Assembly (NCBI GenBank): GCA_963966185.1
Contig: CAWZYM010000200.1
Span: 62,001-126,000, forward strand
Reading direction: 5' to 3'
DNA: 64,000 nt
Source: Rhabditoides inermis
Lineage: Eukaryota > Nematoda > Chromadorea > Rhabditida > Rhabditidae
How positions within the stretch are numbered: position 1 is the first letter of the stretch; each line of letters begins with the position of its first letter. The translations under genes were made by a program, and so were the position numbers. The notes beneath the pieces are model-generated. The model had not been told where the DNA came from. It saw only the letters and a program-made list of their open reading frames with translations, and made no database searches. Shown piece by piece: positions 11,701-24,662 of the stretch.

Positions 11701-13278
11701 TCCTTTCTCTCTCGCAGTTTGTCGACTGGGGGTTGACCGCCACAGTCTCTTTTTTTCTAGTTTCGCTCACTTGCTTGAGCAGCATGTATCGAATTTCACT
11801 CCGTATGGTAACAATGTTCTAGGAAGAGTTTTTGAGATCATTTACAATGGTAAACAGCATGCGTCCCCACAGGGGTGTGAAAACGCTACATCAAAACAGG
11901 GCACTGAAGTGCATGCATACTATCCACTCAAATGATGTCGATCCAACGGGAGAGGCCCAGTTTATAAAAGATTCAATACTTTGTTCGGAATTGGAAACTT
12001 TTCTCACTCCCTGACCACCCTCATCCTTTCTCTCTCGCAATTTGTCGACTGGGCGTTGACCGCCACAGTCTCTTTTTTTTCTAGTTTCGCTCACTTGCTT
12101 GAGCAGCATGTATCGAATTTCACTCCGTATGGTAACAATGTTCTAGAAAGAGGTTTTGAGATCATTTACAAAGGTAAACAGCATGCGTCCCCACAGGGGT
12201 GTGAAAACGCTACATCAAAACAGGGCACTGAAGTGCATGCATACTATCCACTCAATCGATGTCGATCCAACGGGAGAGGCCCAGTTTATAAAAGATTCAT
12301 GACTTTGTTCGGAATTTGAAACTTTTCTCACTCCCTGATCACCCTTATCCTTTTTCTCTCGCAGTTTGTCGACTGGGCGTTGACCGCCACAGTCTCTTTT
12401 TTTTCTAGTTTCGCTCACTTGCTTGAGCAGCATGTATCGAATTTCACTCCGTATGGTAACAATGTTCTAGAAAGAGTTTTTGAGATCATTTACAATGGTA
12501 AACAGCATGCGTCCCCACAGGGGTGTGAAAACGCTACATCAAAACAGGGCACTGAAGTGCATGCATACTATCCACTCAATCGATGTCGATCCAACGGGAG
12601 AGGCCCAGTTTATAAAAGATTCATGACTTTGTTCGGAATTTGAAACTTTTCTCACTCCCTGATCACCTTTATCCTTTCTCTCTCGCAGTTCGTCGACTGG
12701 GCGTTGACCGCCACAGCCTCATTTTTTCTAGTTTCGCTCACTTGCTTGAGCAGCATGTATCGAATTTCACTCCGTATGGTAACAATGTTCTAGAAAGAGT
12801 TTTTGAGATCATTTACAATGGTAAACAGCATGCGTCCCCACAGGGGTGTGAAAACGCTACATCAAAACAGGGCACTGAAGTGCATGCATACTATCCACTC
12901 AATCAATGTCGATCCAACGGGAGAGGCCCAGTTTATAAAAGATTCATGACTTTGTTCGAAATTTGAAACTTTTCTCACTCCCTGATCACCTTTATCCTTT
13001 CTCTCTCGCAGTTCGTCGACTGGGCGTTGACCGCCGCAGTCTCTTTTTTTCGCTCACTCGCATGAGCAGCATGTATCGAATTTCACTCCGTATGTTAACA
13101 AAGTTCTAGAAAGAGGTTTTGAGATCATTTACAATGGTAAACAGCATGCGTCCCCACAGGGGTGTGAAAACGCTACATCAAAACAGGGCACTGAAGTGCA
13201 TGCATACTATCCACTCAATCGATGTCGATCTAACGGGAGAGGCCAAGTTTATAAAAGATTCATGACTTTGTTCGGAAT
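8760..13278 (+). repeat. Higher-order repeat: 7-monomer unit, period ~2,260 bp, two copies
   Basis: Diagnostic variants recur in the same order in 8760-11017 and 11018-13278: GTCAACTGG with CATTTGTTTC, GAAAACTCTAC, GGGGGTTGACC, GTTCTAGGAAGAG, and ATCAATGTC. Offsets of 2,259-2,260 are constant across the unit. Confidence 0.85.
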
Positions 13279-16200
13279 TTGAAACTTTTCTCATTCCCTG
13301 ATCACCTTTACCCTTTCTCTCTCGCAGTTTGTCGACTGGGCGTTGACCGGCACAGTCTCATTTTGTTTTCTAGTTTCGCTCACTTGTTTGAGTAGCATTT
13401 ATCGAATTTCACTCCGTATAGTAACAAAGTTCTAGAAAACGTTTTTGAGATCATTTGCAATGGTAAAGATCATGCATCCCCACAGGGGTGTGAAAACGCT
13501 ACATCAAAACAGGGCACTGAAGTGCATGCATACTATCCACTCAATCGATGTCGATCCAACGGGAGAGGCCCAGTTTATAAAAGATTCATGACTTTGTTCG
13601 GAATTTGAAACTTTTCTCACTCCCTGATCACCTTTATCCTTTCTCTCTCGCAGTTTGTCGACTGGACGTTGACCGCCACAGTCTCTTTTTTTCGCTCACT
13701 CGCATGAGCAGCATGTATCGAATTTCACTCCGTATGGTAACAAAGTTCTAGAAAGAGTTTTTGAGATCATTTAGAATGGTAAACAGCATGCGTCCCCACA
13801 GGGGTGTGAAAACGCTACATCAAAACAGGGCACTGAAGTGCATGCATACTATCCACTCAATCGATGTCGATCCAACGGGAGAGGCCCAGTTTATAAAAGA
13901 TGCATGACTTTGTTCGGAACTTGAAACTTTTCTCACTCCCTGATCACCTTTATCCTTTCTCTCTCGCAGTTTGTCAACTGGGCGTTGACCGCCACAGTCT
14001 CATTTTTTTTTCTAGTTTCGCTCACTTGCTTGAGCAGCATGTATCGAACTTCACTCCGTATGGTAACAATGTTCTAGAAAGAGTTTTAGAGATCATTTAC
14101 AACGGTAAACAGCATGCGTCCCCACAGGGGTGTGAAAACGCTACATCAAAACAGGGCACTGAAGTGCATGCATACTATCCACTCAATCGATGTCGATCCA
14201 ACGGGAGAGGCCCAGTTTATAAAAGATTCATGACTTTGTTCGGAATTTGAAACTTTTCTCACTCCCTGATCACCTTTACCCTTTCTCTTTCGCAGTTTGT
14301 CGACTGGGCGTTGACCGCCACAGTCTCTTTTTTTTTTCTAGTTTCGCTCACTTGCTTGAGCAGCATGTATCGAACTTCACTCCGTATGGTAACAATGTTC
14401 TAGAAAGAGTTTTTGAGATCATTTACAATGGTAAACAGCATGCGTCCCCACAGGGGTGTGAAAACGCTACATCAAAACAGGGCACTGAAGTGTATGCATA
14501 CTATCCACTCAATCGATGTCGATCCAACGGGAGAGGCCCAGTTTATAAAAGATTCATGACTTTGTTCGGAATTTGAAACTTTTCTCACTCCCTGATCACC
14601 TTTATCCTTTCTCTCTCGCAGTTCGTCGACTGGGCGTTGACCGCCACAGTCTCTTTTTTTCGCTCACTCGCATGAGCAGCATGTATCGAATTTCACTCCG
14701 TATGGTAACAAAGTTCTAGAAAGAGGTTTTGAGATCATTTACAATGGTAAACAGCATGCGTCCCCACAGGGGTGTGAAAACGCTACATCAAAACAGGGCA
14801 CTGAAGTACATGCATACTATCCACTTAATCGATGTCGATCCAACGGGAGAGGCCCAGTTTATGAAAGATTCATGACTTTGTTCGGAATTTGAAACTTTTC
14901 TCACTCCCTGATCACCTGTATCCTTTCTCTCTCGCAGTTTGTCGACTGGACGTTGACCGCCACAGTCTCTTTTTTTCGCTCACTCGCATGAGCAGCATGT
15001 ATCGAATTTCACTCCGTATGGTAACAAAGTTCTAGAAAGAGTTTTTGAGATCATTTAGAAAGGTAAACAGCATGCGTCCCCACAGGGGTGTGAAAACGCT
15101 ACATCAAAACAGGGCACTGAAGTGCATGCATACTATCCACTCAATCGATGTCGATCCAACGGGAGAGGCCCAGTTTATAAAAGATTCATGACTTTGTTCG
15201 GAATTTGAAACTTTTCTCACTCCCTGATCACCTTTATCCTTTCTCTCTCGCAGTTCGTCGACTGGGCGTTGACCGCCACAGCTTCATTTTTTCTAGTTTC
15301 GCTCACTTGCTTGAGCAGCATGTATCGAATTTCACTCCGTATGGTAACAATGTTCTAGAAAGAGTTTTTGAGATCATTTACAATGGTAAACAGCATGCGT
15401 CCCCACAGGGGTGTGAAAACGCTACATCAAAACAGGGCACTGAAGTGCATGCATACTATCCACTCAATCAATGTCGATCCAACGGGAGAGGCCCAGTTTA
15501 TAAAAGATTCATGACTTTGTTCGAAATTTGAAACTTTTCTCACTCCCTGATCACCTTTATCCTTTCTCTCTCGCAGTTCGTCGACTGGGCGTTGACCGCC
15601 GCAGTCTCTTTTTTTCGCTCACTCGCATGAGCAGCATGTATCGAATTTCACTCCGTATGTTAACAAAGTTCTAGAAAGAGTTTTTGAGATCATTTACAAT
15701 GGTAAACAGCATGCGTCCCCACAGGGGTGTGAAAACGCTACATCAAAACAGGGCACTGAAGTGCATGCATACTATCCACTCAATCGATGTCGATCCAACG
15801 GGAGAGGCCCAGTTTATAAAAGATTCATGACTTTGTTCGGAATTTGAAACTTTTCTCACTCCCTGATCACCTTTATCCTTTCTCTCTCGCAGTTTGTCAA
15901 CTGGGCGTTGACCGCCACAGTCTCATTTGTTTCTAGTTTCGCTCACTTGCTTGAGCAGCATGTATCGAACTTCACTCCGTATGGTAACAATGTTCTAGAA
16001 AGAGTTTTAGAGATCATTTACAATGGTAAACAGCAAGCGTCCCCACAGGGGTGTGAAAACGCTACATCAAAACAGGGCACTGAAGTGCATGCATACTATC
16101 CACTCAATCGATGTCGATCCAACGGGAGAGGCCCAGTTTATAAAAGATTCATGACTTTGATCGGAATTTGAAACTTTTCTCACTCCCTGATCACCTTTAC

Positions 16201-19200
16201 CCTTTCTCTCTCGCAGTTTGTCGACTGGGCGTTGACCGCCACAGTCTCATTTTTTTCTCTAGTTTCGCTCACTTGCTTGAGCAGCATGTATCGAATTTCA
16301 CTCCGTATGGTAACAATGTTCTAGAAAGAGTTTTTGAGATCATTTACAATGGTAAACAGCATGCGTCCCCACAGGGGTGTGAAAACTCTACATCAAAACA
16401 GGGCACTGAAGTGCATGCATACTATCCACTCAATCGATGTCGATCCAACGGGAGAGGCCCAGTTTATAAAAGATTCATGACTTTGTTCGGAATTTGAAAC
16501 TTTTCTCACTCCCTGATCACCTTTATCCTTTCTCTCTCGCAGTTTGTCGACTGGGGGTTGACCGCCACAGTCTCTTTTTTTCTAGTTTCGCTCACTTGCT
16601 TGAGCAGCATGTATCGAATTTCACTCCGTATGGTAACAATGTTCTAGGAAGAGTTTTTGAGATCATTTACAATGGTAAACAGCATGCGTCCCCACAGGGG
16701 TGTGAAAACGCTACATCAAAACAGGGCACTGAAGTGCATGCATACTATCCACTCAAATGATGTCGATCCAACGGGAGAGGCCCAGTTTATAAAAGATTCA
16801 ATACTTTGTTCGGAATTGGAAACTTTTCTCACTCCCTGACCACCCTCATCCTTTCTCTCTCGCAATTTGTCGACTGGGCGTTGACCGCCACAGTCTCTTT
16901 TTTTTCTAGTTTCGCTCACTTGCTTGAGCAGCATGTATCGAATTTCACTCCGTATGGTAACAATGTTCTAGAAAGAGGTTTTGAGATCATTTACAAAGGT
17001 AAACAGCATGCGTCCCCACAGGGGTGTGAAAACGCTACATCAAAACAGGGCACTGAAGTGCATGCATACTATCCACTCAATCGATGTCGATCCAACGGGA
17101 GAGGCCCAGTTTATAAAAGATTCATGACTTTGTTCGGAATTTGAAACTTTTCTCACTCCCTGATCACCCTTATCCTTTTTCTCTCGCAGTTTGTCGACTG
17201 GGCGTTGACCGCCACAGTCTCTTTTTTTTCTAGTTTCGCTCACTTGCTTGAGCAGCATGTATCGAATTTCACTCCGTATGGTAACAATGTTCTAGAAAGA
17301 GTTTTTGAGATCATTTACAATGGTAAACAGCATGCGTCCCCACAGGGGTGTGAAAACGCTACATCAAAACAGGGCACTGAAGTGCATGCATACTATCCAC
17401 TCAATCGATGTCGATCCAACGGGAGAGGCCCAGTTTATAAAAGATTCATGACTTTGTTCGGAATTTGAAACTTTTCTCACTCCCTGATCACCTTTATCCT
17501 TTCTCTCTCGCAGTTCGTCGACTGGGCGTTGACCGCCACAGCCTCATTTTTTCTAGTTTCGCTCACTTGCTTGAGCAGCATGTATCGAATTTCACTCCGT
17601 ATGGTAACAATGTTCTAGAAAGAGTTTTTGAGATCATTTACAATGGTAAACAGCATGCGTCCCCACAGGGGTGTGAAAACGCTACATCAAAACAGGGCAC
17701 TGAAGTGCATGCATACTATCCACTCAATCAATGTCGATCCAACGGGAGAGGCCCAGTTTATAAAAGATTCATGACTTTGTTCGAAATTTGAAACTTTTCT
17801 CACTCCCTGATCACCTTTATCCTTTCTCTCTCGCAGTTCGTCGACTGGGCGTTGACCGCCGCAGTCTCTTTTTTTCGCTCACTCGCATGAGCAGCATGTA
17901 TCGAATTTCACTCCGTATGTTAACAAAGTTCTAGAAAGAGGTTTTGAGATCATTTACAATGGTAAACAGCATGCGTCCCCACAGGGGTGTGAAAACGCTA
18001 CATCAAAACAGGGCACTGAAGTGCATGCATACTATCCACTCAATCGATGTCGATCTAACGGGAGAGGCCAAGTTTATAAAAGATTCATGACTTTGTTCGG
18101 AATTTGAAACTTTTCTCATTCCCTGATCACCTTTACCCTTTCTCTCTCGCAGTTTGTCGACTGGGCGTTGACCGGCACAGTCTCATTTTGTTTTCTAGTT
18201 TCGCTCACTTGTTTGAGTAGCATTTATCGAATTTCACTCCGTATAGTAACAAAGTTCTAGAAAACGTTTTTGAGATCATTTGCAATGGTAAAGATCATGC
18301 ATCCCCACAGGGGTGTGAAAACGCTACATCAAAACAGGGCACTGAAGTGCATGCATACTATCCACTCAATCGATGTCGATCCAACGGGAGAGGCCCAGTT
18401 TATAAAAGATTCATGACTTTGTTCGGAATTTGAAACTTTTCTCACTCCCTGATCACCTTTATCCTTTCTCTCTCGCAGTTTGTCGACTGGACGTTGACCG
18501 CCACAGTCTCTTTTTTTCGCTCACTCGCATGAGCAGCATGTATCGAATTTCACTCCGTATGGTAACAAAGTTCTAGAAAGAGTTTTTGAGATCATTTAGA
18601 ATGGTAAACAGCATGCGTCCCCACAGGGGTGTGAAAACGCTACATCAAAACAGGGCACTGAAGTGCATGCATACTATCCACTCAATCGATGTCGATCCAA
18701 CGGGAGAGGCCCAGTTTATAAAAGATGCATGACTTTGTTCGGAACTTGAAACTTTTCTCACTCCCTGATCACCTTTATCCTTTCTCTCTCGCAGTTTGTC
18801 AACTGGGCGTTGACCGCCACAGTCTCATTTTTTTTTCTAGTTTCGCTCACTTGCTTGAGCAGCATGTATCGAACTTCACTCCGTATGGTAACAATGTTCT
18901 AGAAAGAGTTTTAGAGATCATTTACAACGGTAAACAGCATGCGTCCCCACAGGGGTGTGAAAACGCTACATCAAAACAGGGCACTGAAGTGCATGCATAC
19001 TATCCACTCAATCGATGTCGATCCAACGGGAGAGGCCCAGTTTATAAAAGATTCATGACTTTGTTCGGAATTTGAAACTTTTCTCACTCCCTGATCACCT
19101 TTACCCTTTCTCTTTCGCAGTTTGTCGACTGGGCGTTGACCGCCACAGTCTCTTTTTTTTTCTAGTTTCGCTCACTTGCTTGAGCAGCATGTATCGAACT

Positions 19201-20029
19201 TCACTCCGTATGGTAACAATGTTCTAGAAAGAGTTTTTGAGATCATTTACAATGGTAAACAGCATGCGTCCCCACAGGGGTGTGAAAACGCTACATCAAA
19301 ACAGGGCACTGAAGTGTATGCATACTATCCACTCAATCGATGTCGATCCAACGGGAGAGGCCCAGTTTATAAAAGATTCATGACTTTGTTCGGAATTTGA
19401 AACTTTTCTCACTCCCTGATCACCTTTATCCTTTCTCTCTCGCAGTTCGTCGACTGGGCGTTGACCGCCACAGTCTCTTTTTTTCGCTCACTCGCATGAG
19501 CAGCATGTATCGAATTTCACTCCGTATGGTAACAAAGTTCTAGAAAGAGGTTTTGAGATCATTTACAATGGTAAACAGCATGCGTCCCCACAGGGGTGTG
19601 AAAACGCTACATCAAAACAGGGCACTGAAGTACATGCATACTATCCACTTAATCGATGTCGATCCAACGGGAGAGGCCCAGTTTATGAAAGATTCATGAC
19701 TTTGTTCGGAATTTGAAACTTTTCTCACTCCCTGATCACCTGTATCCTTTCTCTCTCGCAGTTTGTCGACTGGACGTTGACCGCCACAGTCTCTTTTTTT
19801 CGCTCACTCGCATGAGCAGCATGTATCGAATTTCACTCCGTATGGTAACAAAGTTCTAGAAAGAGTTTTTGAGATCATTTAGAAAGGTAAACAGCATGCG
19901 TCCCCACAGGGGTGTGAAAACGCTACATCAAAACAGGGCACTGAAGTGCATGCATACTATCCACTCAATCGATGTCGATCCAACGGGAGAGGCCCAGTTT
20001 ATAAAAGATTCATGACTTTGTTCGGAACT
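10380..20029 (+). repeat. Higher-order repeat: 15-monomer unit, period 4,825 bp, two copies
   Basis: 10380-15204 recurs as 15205-20029 with a constant 4,825 bp offset. Private variants are shared, such as GCTTCATTTTTTC at the first monomer, AGTAGCATTTATCG, AAAGATCATGCATCC, TTTATGAAAG and the TAGAAAGG form. The copies are nearly identical, and one visible difference is a T-run length (14327-14336 against 19152-19160). The second copy contains a third occurrence of most of the 7-mer pattern. Confidence 0.85.
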
Positions 20030-22926
20030 TGAAACTTTTCTCACTCCCTGATCACCTTTATCCTTTCTCTCTCGCAGTTTGTCAACTGGGCGTTGACCGC
20101 CACAGTCTCTTTTTTTTTTCTAGTTTCGCTCACTTGCTTGAGCAGCATGTATCGAACTTCACTCCGTATGGTAACAATGTTCTAGAAAGAGTTTTAGAGA
20201 TCATTTACAACGGTAAACAGCATGCGTCCCCACAGGGGTGTGAAAACGCTACATCAAAACAGGGCACTGAAGTGCATGCATACTATCCACTCAATCGATG
20301 TCGATCCAACGGGAGAGGCCCAGTTTATAAAAGATTCATGACTTTGTTCGGAATTTGAAACTTTTCTCACTCCCTGATCACCTTTACCCTTTCTCTTTCG
20401 CAGTTTGTCGACTGGGCGTTGACCGCCACAGTCTCTTTTTTTTTTCTAGTTTCGCTCACTTGCTTGAGCAGCATGTATCGAACTTCACTCCGTATGGTAA
20501 CAATGTTCTAGAAAGAGTTTTTGAGATCATTTACAATGGTAAACAGCATGCGTCCCCACAGGGGTGTGAAAACGCTACATCAAAACAGGGCACTGAAGTG
20601 TATGCATACTATCCACTCAATCGATGTCGATCCAACGGGAGAGGCCCAGTTTATAAAAGATTCATGACTTTGTTCGGAATTTGAAACTTTTCTCACTCCC
20701 TGATCACCTTTACCCTTTCTCTTTCGCAGTTTGTCGACTGGGCGTTGACCGCCACAGTCTCTTTTTTTTTCTAGTTTCGCTCACTTGCTTGAGCAGCATG
20801 TATCGAACTTCACTCCGTATGGTAACAATGTTCTAGAAAGAGTTTTTGAGATCATTTACAATGGTAAACAGCATGCGTCCCCACAGGGGTGTGAAAACGC
20901 TACATCAAAACAGGGCACTGAAGTGTATGCATACTATCCACTCAATCGATGTCGATCCAACGGGAGAGGCCCAGTTTATAAAAGATTCATGACTTTGTTC
21001 GGAATTTGAAACTTTTCTCACTCCCTGATCACCTTTATCCTTTCTCTCTCGCAGTTCGTCGACTGGGCGTTGACCGCCACAGTCTCTTTTTTTCGCTCAC
21101 TCGCATGAGCAGCATGTATCGAATTTCACTCCGTATGGTAACAAAGTTCTAGAAAGAGGTTTTGAGATCATTTACAATGGTAAACAGCATGCGTCCCCAC
21201 AGGAGTGTGAAAACGCTACATCAAAACAGGGCACTGAAGTACATGCATACTATCCACTTAATCGATGTCGATCCAACGGGAGAGGCCCAGTTTATGAAAG
21301 ATTCATGACTTTGTTCGGAATTTGAAACTTTTCTCACTCCCTGATCACCTGTATCCTTTCTCTCTCGCAGTTTGTCGACTGGACGTTGACCGCCACAGTC
21401 TCTTTTTTTCGCTCACTCGCATGAGCAGCATGTATCGAATTTCACTCCGTATGGTAACAAAGTTCTAGAAAGAGTTTTTGAGATCATTTAGAAAGGTAAA
21501 CAGCATGCGTCCCCACAGGGGTGTGAAAACGCTACATCAAAACAGGGCACTGAAGTGCATGCATACTATCCACTCAATCGATGTCGATCCAACGGGAGAG
21601 GCCCAGTTTATAAAAGATTCATGACTTTGTTCGGAACTTGAAACTTTTCTCACTCCCTGATCACCTTTATCCTTTCTCTCTCGCAGTTTGTCAACTGGGC
21701 GTTGACCGCCACAGTCTCATTTTTTTTTCTAGTTTCGCTCACTTGCTTGAGCAGCATGTATCGAACTTCACTCCGTATGGTAACAATGTTCTAGAAAGAG
21801 TTTTAGAGATCATTTACAACGGTAAACAGCATGCGTCCCCACAGGGGTGTGAAAACGCTACATCAAAACAGGGCACTGAAGTGCATGCATACTATCCACT
21901 CAATCGATGTCGATCCAACGGGAGAGGCCCAGTTTATAAAAGATTCATGACTTTGTTCGGAATTTGAAACTTTTCTCACTCCCTGATCACCTTTACCCTT
22001 TCTCTTTCGCAGTTTGTCGACTGGGCGTTGACCGCCACAGTCTCTTTTTTTTCTAGTTTCGCTCACTTGCTTGAGCAGCATGTATCGAACTTCACTCCGT
22101 ATGGTAACAATGTTCTAGAAAGAGTTTTTGAGATCATTTACAATGGTAAACAGCATGCGTCCCCACAGGGGTGTGAAAACGCTACATCAAAACAGGGCAC
22201 TGAAGTGTATGCATACTATCCACTCAATCGATGTCGATCCAACGGGAGAGGCCCAGTTTATAAAAGATTCATGACTTTGTTCGGAATTTGAAACTTTTCT
22301 CACTCCCTGATCACCTTTATCCTTTCTCTCTCGCAGTTCGTCGACTGGGCGTTGACCGCCACAGTCTCTTTTTTTCGCTCACTCGCATGAGCAGCATGTA
22401 TCGAATTTCACTCCGTATGGTAACAAAGTTCTAGAAAGAGGTTTTGAGATCATTTACAATGGTAAACAGCATGCGTCCCCACAGGGGTGTGAAAACGCTA
22501 CATCAAAACAGGGCACTGAAGTACATGCATACTATCCACTTAATCGATGTCGATCCAACGGGAGAGGCCCAGTTTATGAAAGATTCATGACTTTGTTCGG
22601 AATTTGAAACTTTTCTCACTCCCTGATCACCTGTATCCTTTCTCTCTCGCAGTTTGTCGACTGGGCGTTGACCGCCACAGTCTCTTTTTTTCTAGTTTCG
22701 CTCACTTGCTTGAGCAGCATGTATCGAATTTCACTCCGTATGGTAACAATGTTCTAGAAAGAGTTTTTGAGATCATTTACAATGGTAAACAGCATGCGTC
22801 CCCACAGGGGTGTGAAAACGCTACATCAAAACAGGGCACTGAAGTGCATGCATACTATCCACTCAATTGATGTCGATCCAACGGGAGAGGCCCAGTTTAT
22901 AAAAGATTCAATACTTTGTTCGGAAT
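18746..22926 (+). repeat. Higher-order repeat: 4/5-monomer units, period ~1,609 bp
   Basis: The block 20029-21637 (five monomers) recurs from 21638, and a four-monomer version precedes it at 18746-20028. Signature variants are GTGTATGCATAC, GTACATGCATAC with CACTTAATCG, CTGTATCC, and ACAACGGTAAAC. Duplication of single monomers (20355 and 20681) explains the 4 to 5 difference. Confidence 0.75.
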
Positions 22927-23343
22927 TGGAAACTTTTCTCACTCCCTGACCACCCTCATCCTTTCTCTCTCGCAATTTGTCGACTGGGCGTTGACCGCCA
23001 CAGTCTCTTTTTTTCTAGTTTCGCTCACTTGCTTGAGCAGCATGTATCGAATTTCACTCCGTATGGTAACAATGTTCTAGAAAGAGGTTTTGAGATCATT
23101 TACAATGGTAAACAGCATGCGTCCCCACAGGGGTGTGAAAACGCTACATCAAAACAGGGCACTGAAGTGCATGCATACTATCCACTCAATCGATGTCGAT
23201 CCAACGGGAGAGGCCCAGTTTATAAAAGATTCATGACTTTGTTCGGAATTTGAAACTTTTCTCACTCCCTGATCACCTTTATCCTTTCTCTCTCGCAGTT
23301 TGTCGACTGGGGGTTGACCGCCACAGTCTCTTTTTTTTTCTAG

Positions 23344-23832
23344 TGTGAATTATGTTGTCCCGTTTATAACAATTTAGAATTTGTATGACCCAATGATAAT
23401 TGTAAGATTACGGTCTGTTTTCTAGTATTTTCTATTTGTTGTTGTTTTGTGGCCAGTGTGGTGGTCTGGCGTGGAGCTGAGTGCTCGCGGATATTTGTGT
23501 TGTTTTGGTAGAGAGTTATAGATAGCTGTTTGAGATATAGACCGTGTTAGGGTCGCAGGTTGTCGTTTGCGTTGCGTTGATTGGAGTTTTGTTGTCGAGT
23601 GTTTCCATTGATTGATATATAAACTTTGTATTGCATTCGTGTTCTTGTTGTGCTGTGACTCTTCGCGAGTGTATTGATTTCCGGTTGTGTTCCCGGTGGA
23701 TACTTGGAACTATTGATTGGTGGGGGTGCCTGTGCGCGGACGGCCAGGTGCACGAAGGGTGACAAATAGTGTGACGTGGACGGTTGCACTATTTTGATTT
23801 GGTGGAACGGAAATTGACTGTTGAGGAGCAAC
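23344..23832 (+). repeat. Gypsy LTR1 (489 bp)
   Basis: Starts TGTGAATTATG and ends GAGGAGCAAC, and is identical in extent to the four other LTRs. A TATATAAA box lies at about 23616-23623. It differs from the other LTRs visibly at TTGTTGTGCTG (the others read TTGTTTTGCTG). Confidence 0.92.
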
Positions 23833-24089
23833 GGTGCAGGAACTGAGTGGATACTTAGTGGGTATTGATTGGTGGCACAAGGAATTCCGATATAATAGGT
23901 TTATATCGGTGGGAAAATCGGAGGATTTTCTAGCGACTTCAGAGGCATAGCGGTTGCAAGAAGTTACATGGGGGCCGAACCAAACTAAGAACATCGGAAG
24001 TGTTGAAATAAGTTGTTTTGACATTATACCACGTGATTCGCGAGACGTGTGTGTCGGTTTAACACAGTGTTGATATCGACGGTTGCAGG

Positions 24090-24662
24090 ATGGTGACGGA
24101 AGGCCTGCGGGACGAGGAGATGGACACGACGGGTGTGGGCGAGGATGGGACCACGGAGGCTGTGCCAGCTCTGGAACTGCTGGTGAGTAGCCTTGAGAAC
24201 CTGAAGCCGGAATTGAGTCAGCAGATGATCAAGGAGGCAAAGGAGATGATAACCAGGGTAGATTCGGAGCCTATGAAGAGCCTTAGGACTGCAGATGGTC
24301 AGCGGGAGACGGTGAACCAGATCATGAGCGACTGGGTTGGCGCGCTGGCATTGTACCTTGAGAGCATGGGCGAGGGAATCGATGAGGCACAGAAAGCGGG
24401 AATAGAGATGGCAGGAGTGGTTGAGAAAATACGGAATAACGTAGTGGAGCTCAACAAAGAGAGTGAGATGGCGAAGACAACGACGCGCAAGTTCAAAGAA
24501 TGGTGTGCGGAATTGGTGACACTGACGGTAAAGGGAACGGAGGTGGAGCATTGGTGGGACACAGGTCGGGAGGGAACAAGGGAGACAGCACGTTTCGGTG
24601 CCATAACTGTGGAGGGGCGAATCATAGGTCTTCACAGTGTACGTCTCCCAGGGGTGTGTTGA
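24090..24662 (+). CDS. gag: Gypsy gag-like protein, copy A (190 aa)
   Basis: ATG about 257 bases after LTR1. The product is short, acidic and helix-rich for a Ty3/gypsy Gag. It has no CCHC knuckle in its own frame; the knuckle lies in the overlapping pol frame. Candidate role: capsid formation. It overlaps the pol frame (-1 relative to gag) by about 196 bases, which fits -1 frameshifting, but I see no clear X-XXY-YYZ heptamer. Differs from copy B by Pro versus Leu (SEPMK/SELMK) and Ile versus Lys (AGIEM/AGKEM). Confidence 0.7.
   Translation: MVTEGLRDEEMDTTGVGEDGTTEAVPALELLVSSLENLKPELSQQMIKEAKEMITRVDSEPMKSLRTADGQRETVNQIMSDWVGALALYLESMGEGIDEAQKAGIEMAGVVEKIRNNVVELNKESEMAKTTTRKFKEWCAELVTLTVKGTEVEHWWDTGREGTRETARFGAITVEGRIIGLHSVRLPGVC

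Larger units (their letters stand above)
7390..23343 (+). repeat. Satellite array, 49 monomers of ~325/~316 bp
   Basis: Taking the GAAACTTTTCTCACTCCCTG block as phase marker, successive copies start at about 7466, 7789, 8113, 8437, 8762 and so on to about 23253, giving 49 complete monomers plus partial ends. Two monomer classes are visible. The long form (323-326 bp) has CTAGTTTCGCTCACTTGCTTGAG. The short form (about 314-317 bp) has CGCTCACTCGCATGAG after the T run. Each monomer contains CCTTT(A/C)TCCTTTCTCTCTCGCAG, which looks like a strong 3' splice site, a CCCCACAGGGG mini-palindrome and TGCATGCA. Monomers differ mainly by point changes and T-run length. The array is cut on its right by gypsy LTR1. 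Confidence 0.97.

Noticed and set aside
7464..23253. Dozens of 60-116 codon frames in the satellite as a tandem gene family
   Set aside because: No conserved ATG, frame depends on T-run length, and every unit ends at the same TGA as part of the repeat. Treated as satellite.
7390..23343. CRISPR-like array
   Set aside because: Units are 316-325 bp with no short repeat plus unique spacer pattern, and the setting is eukaryotic.
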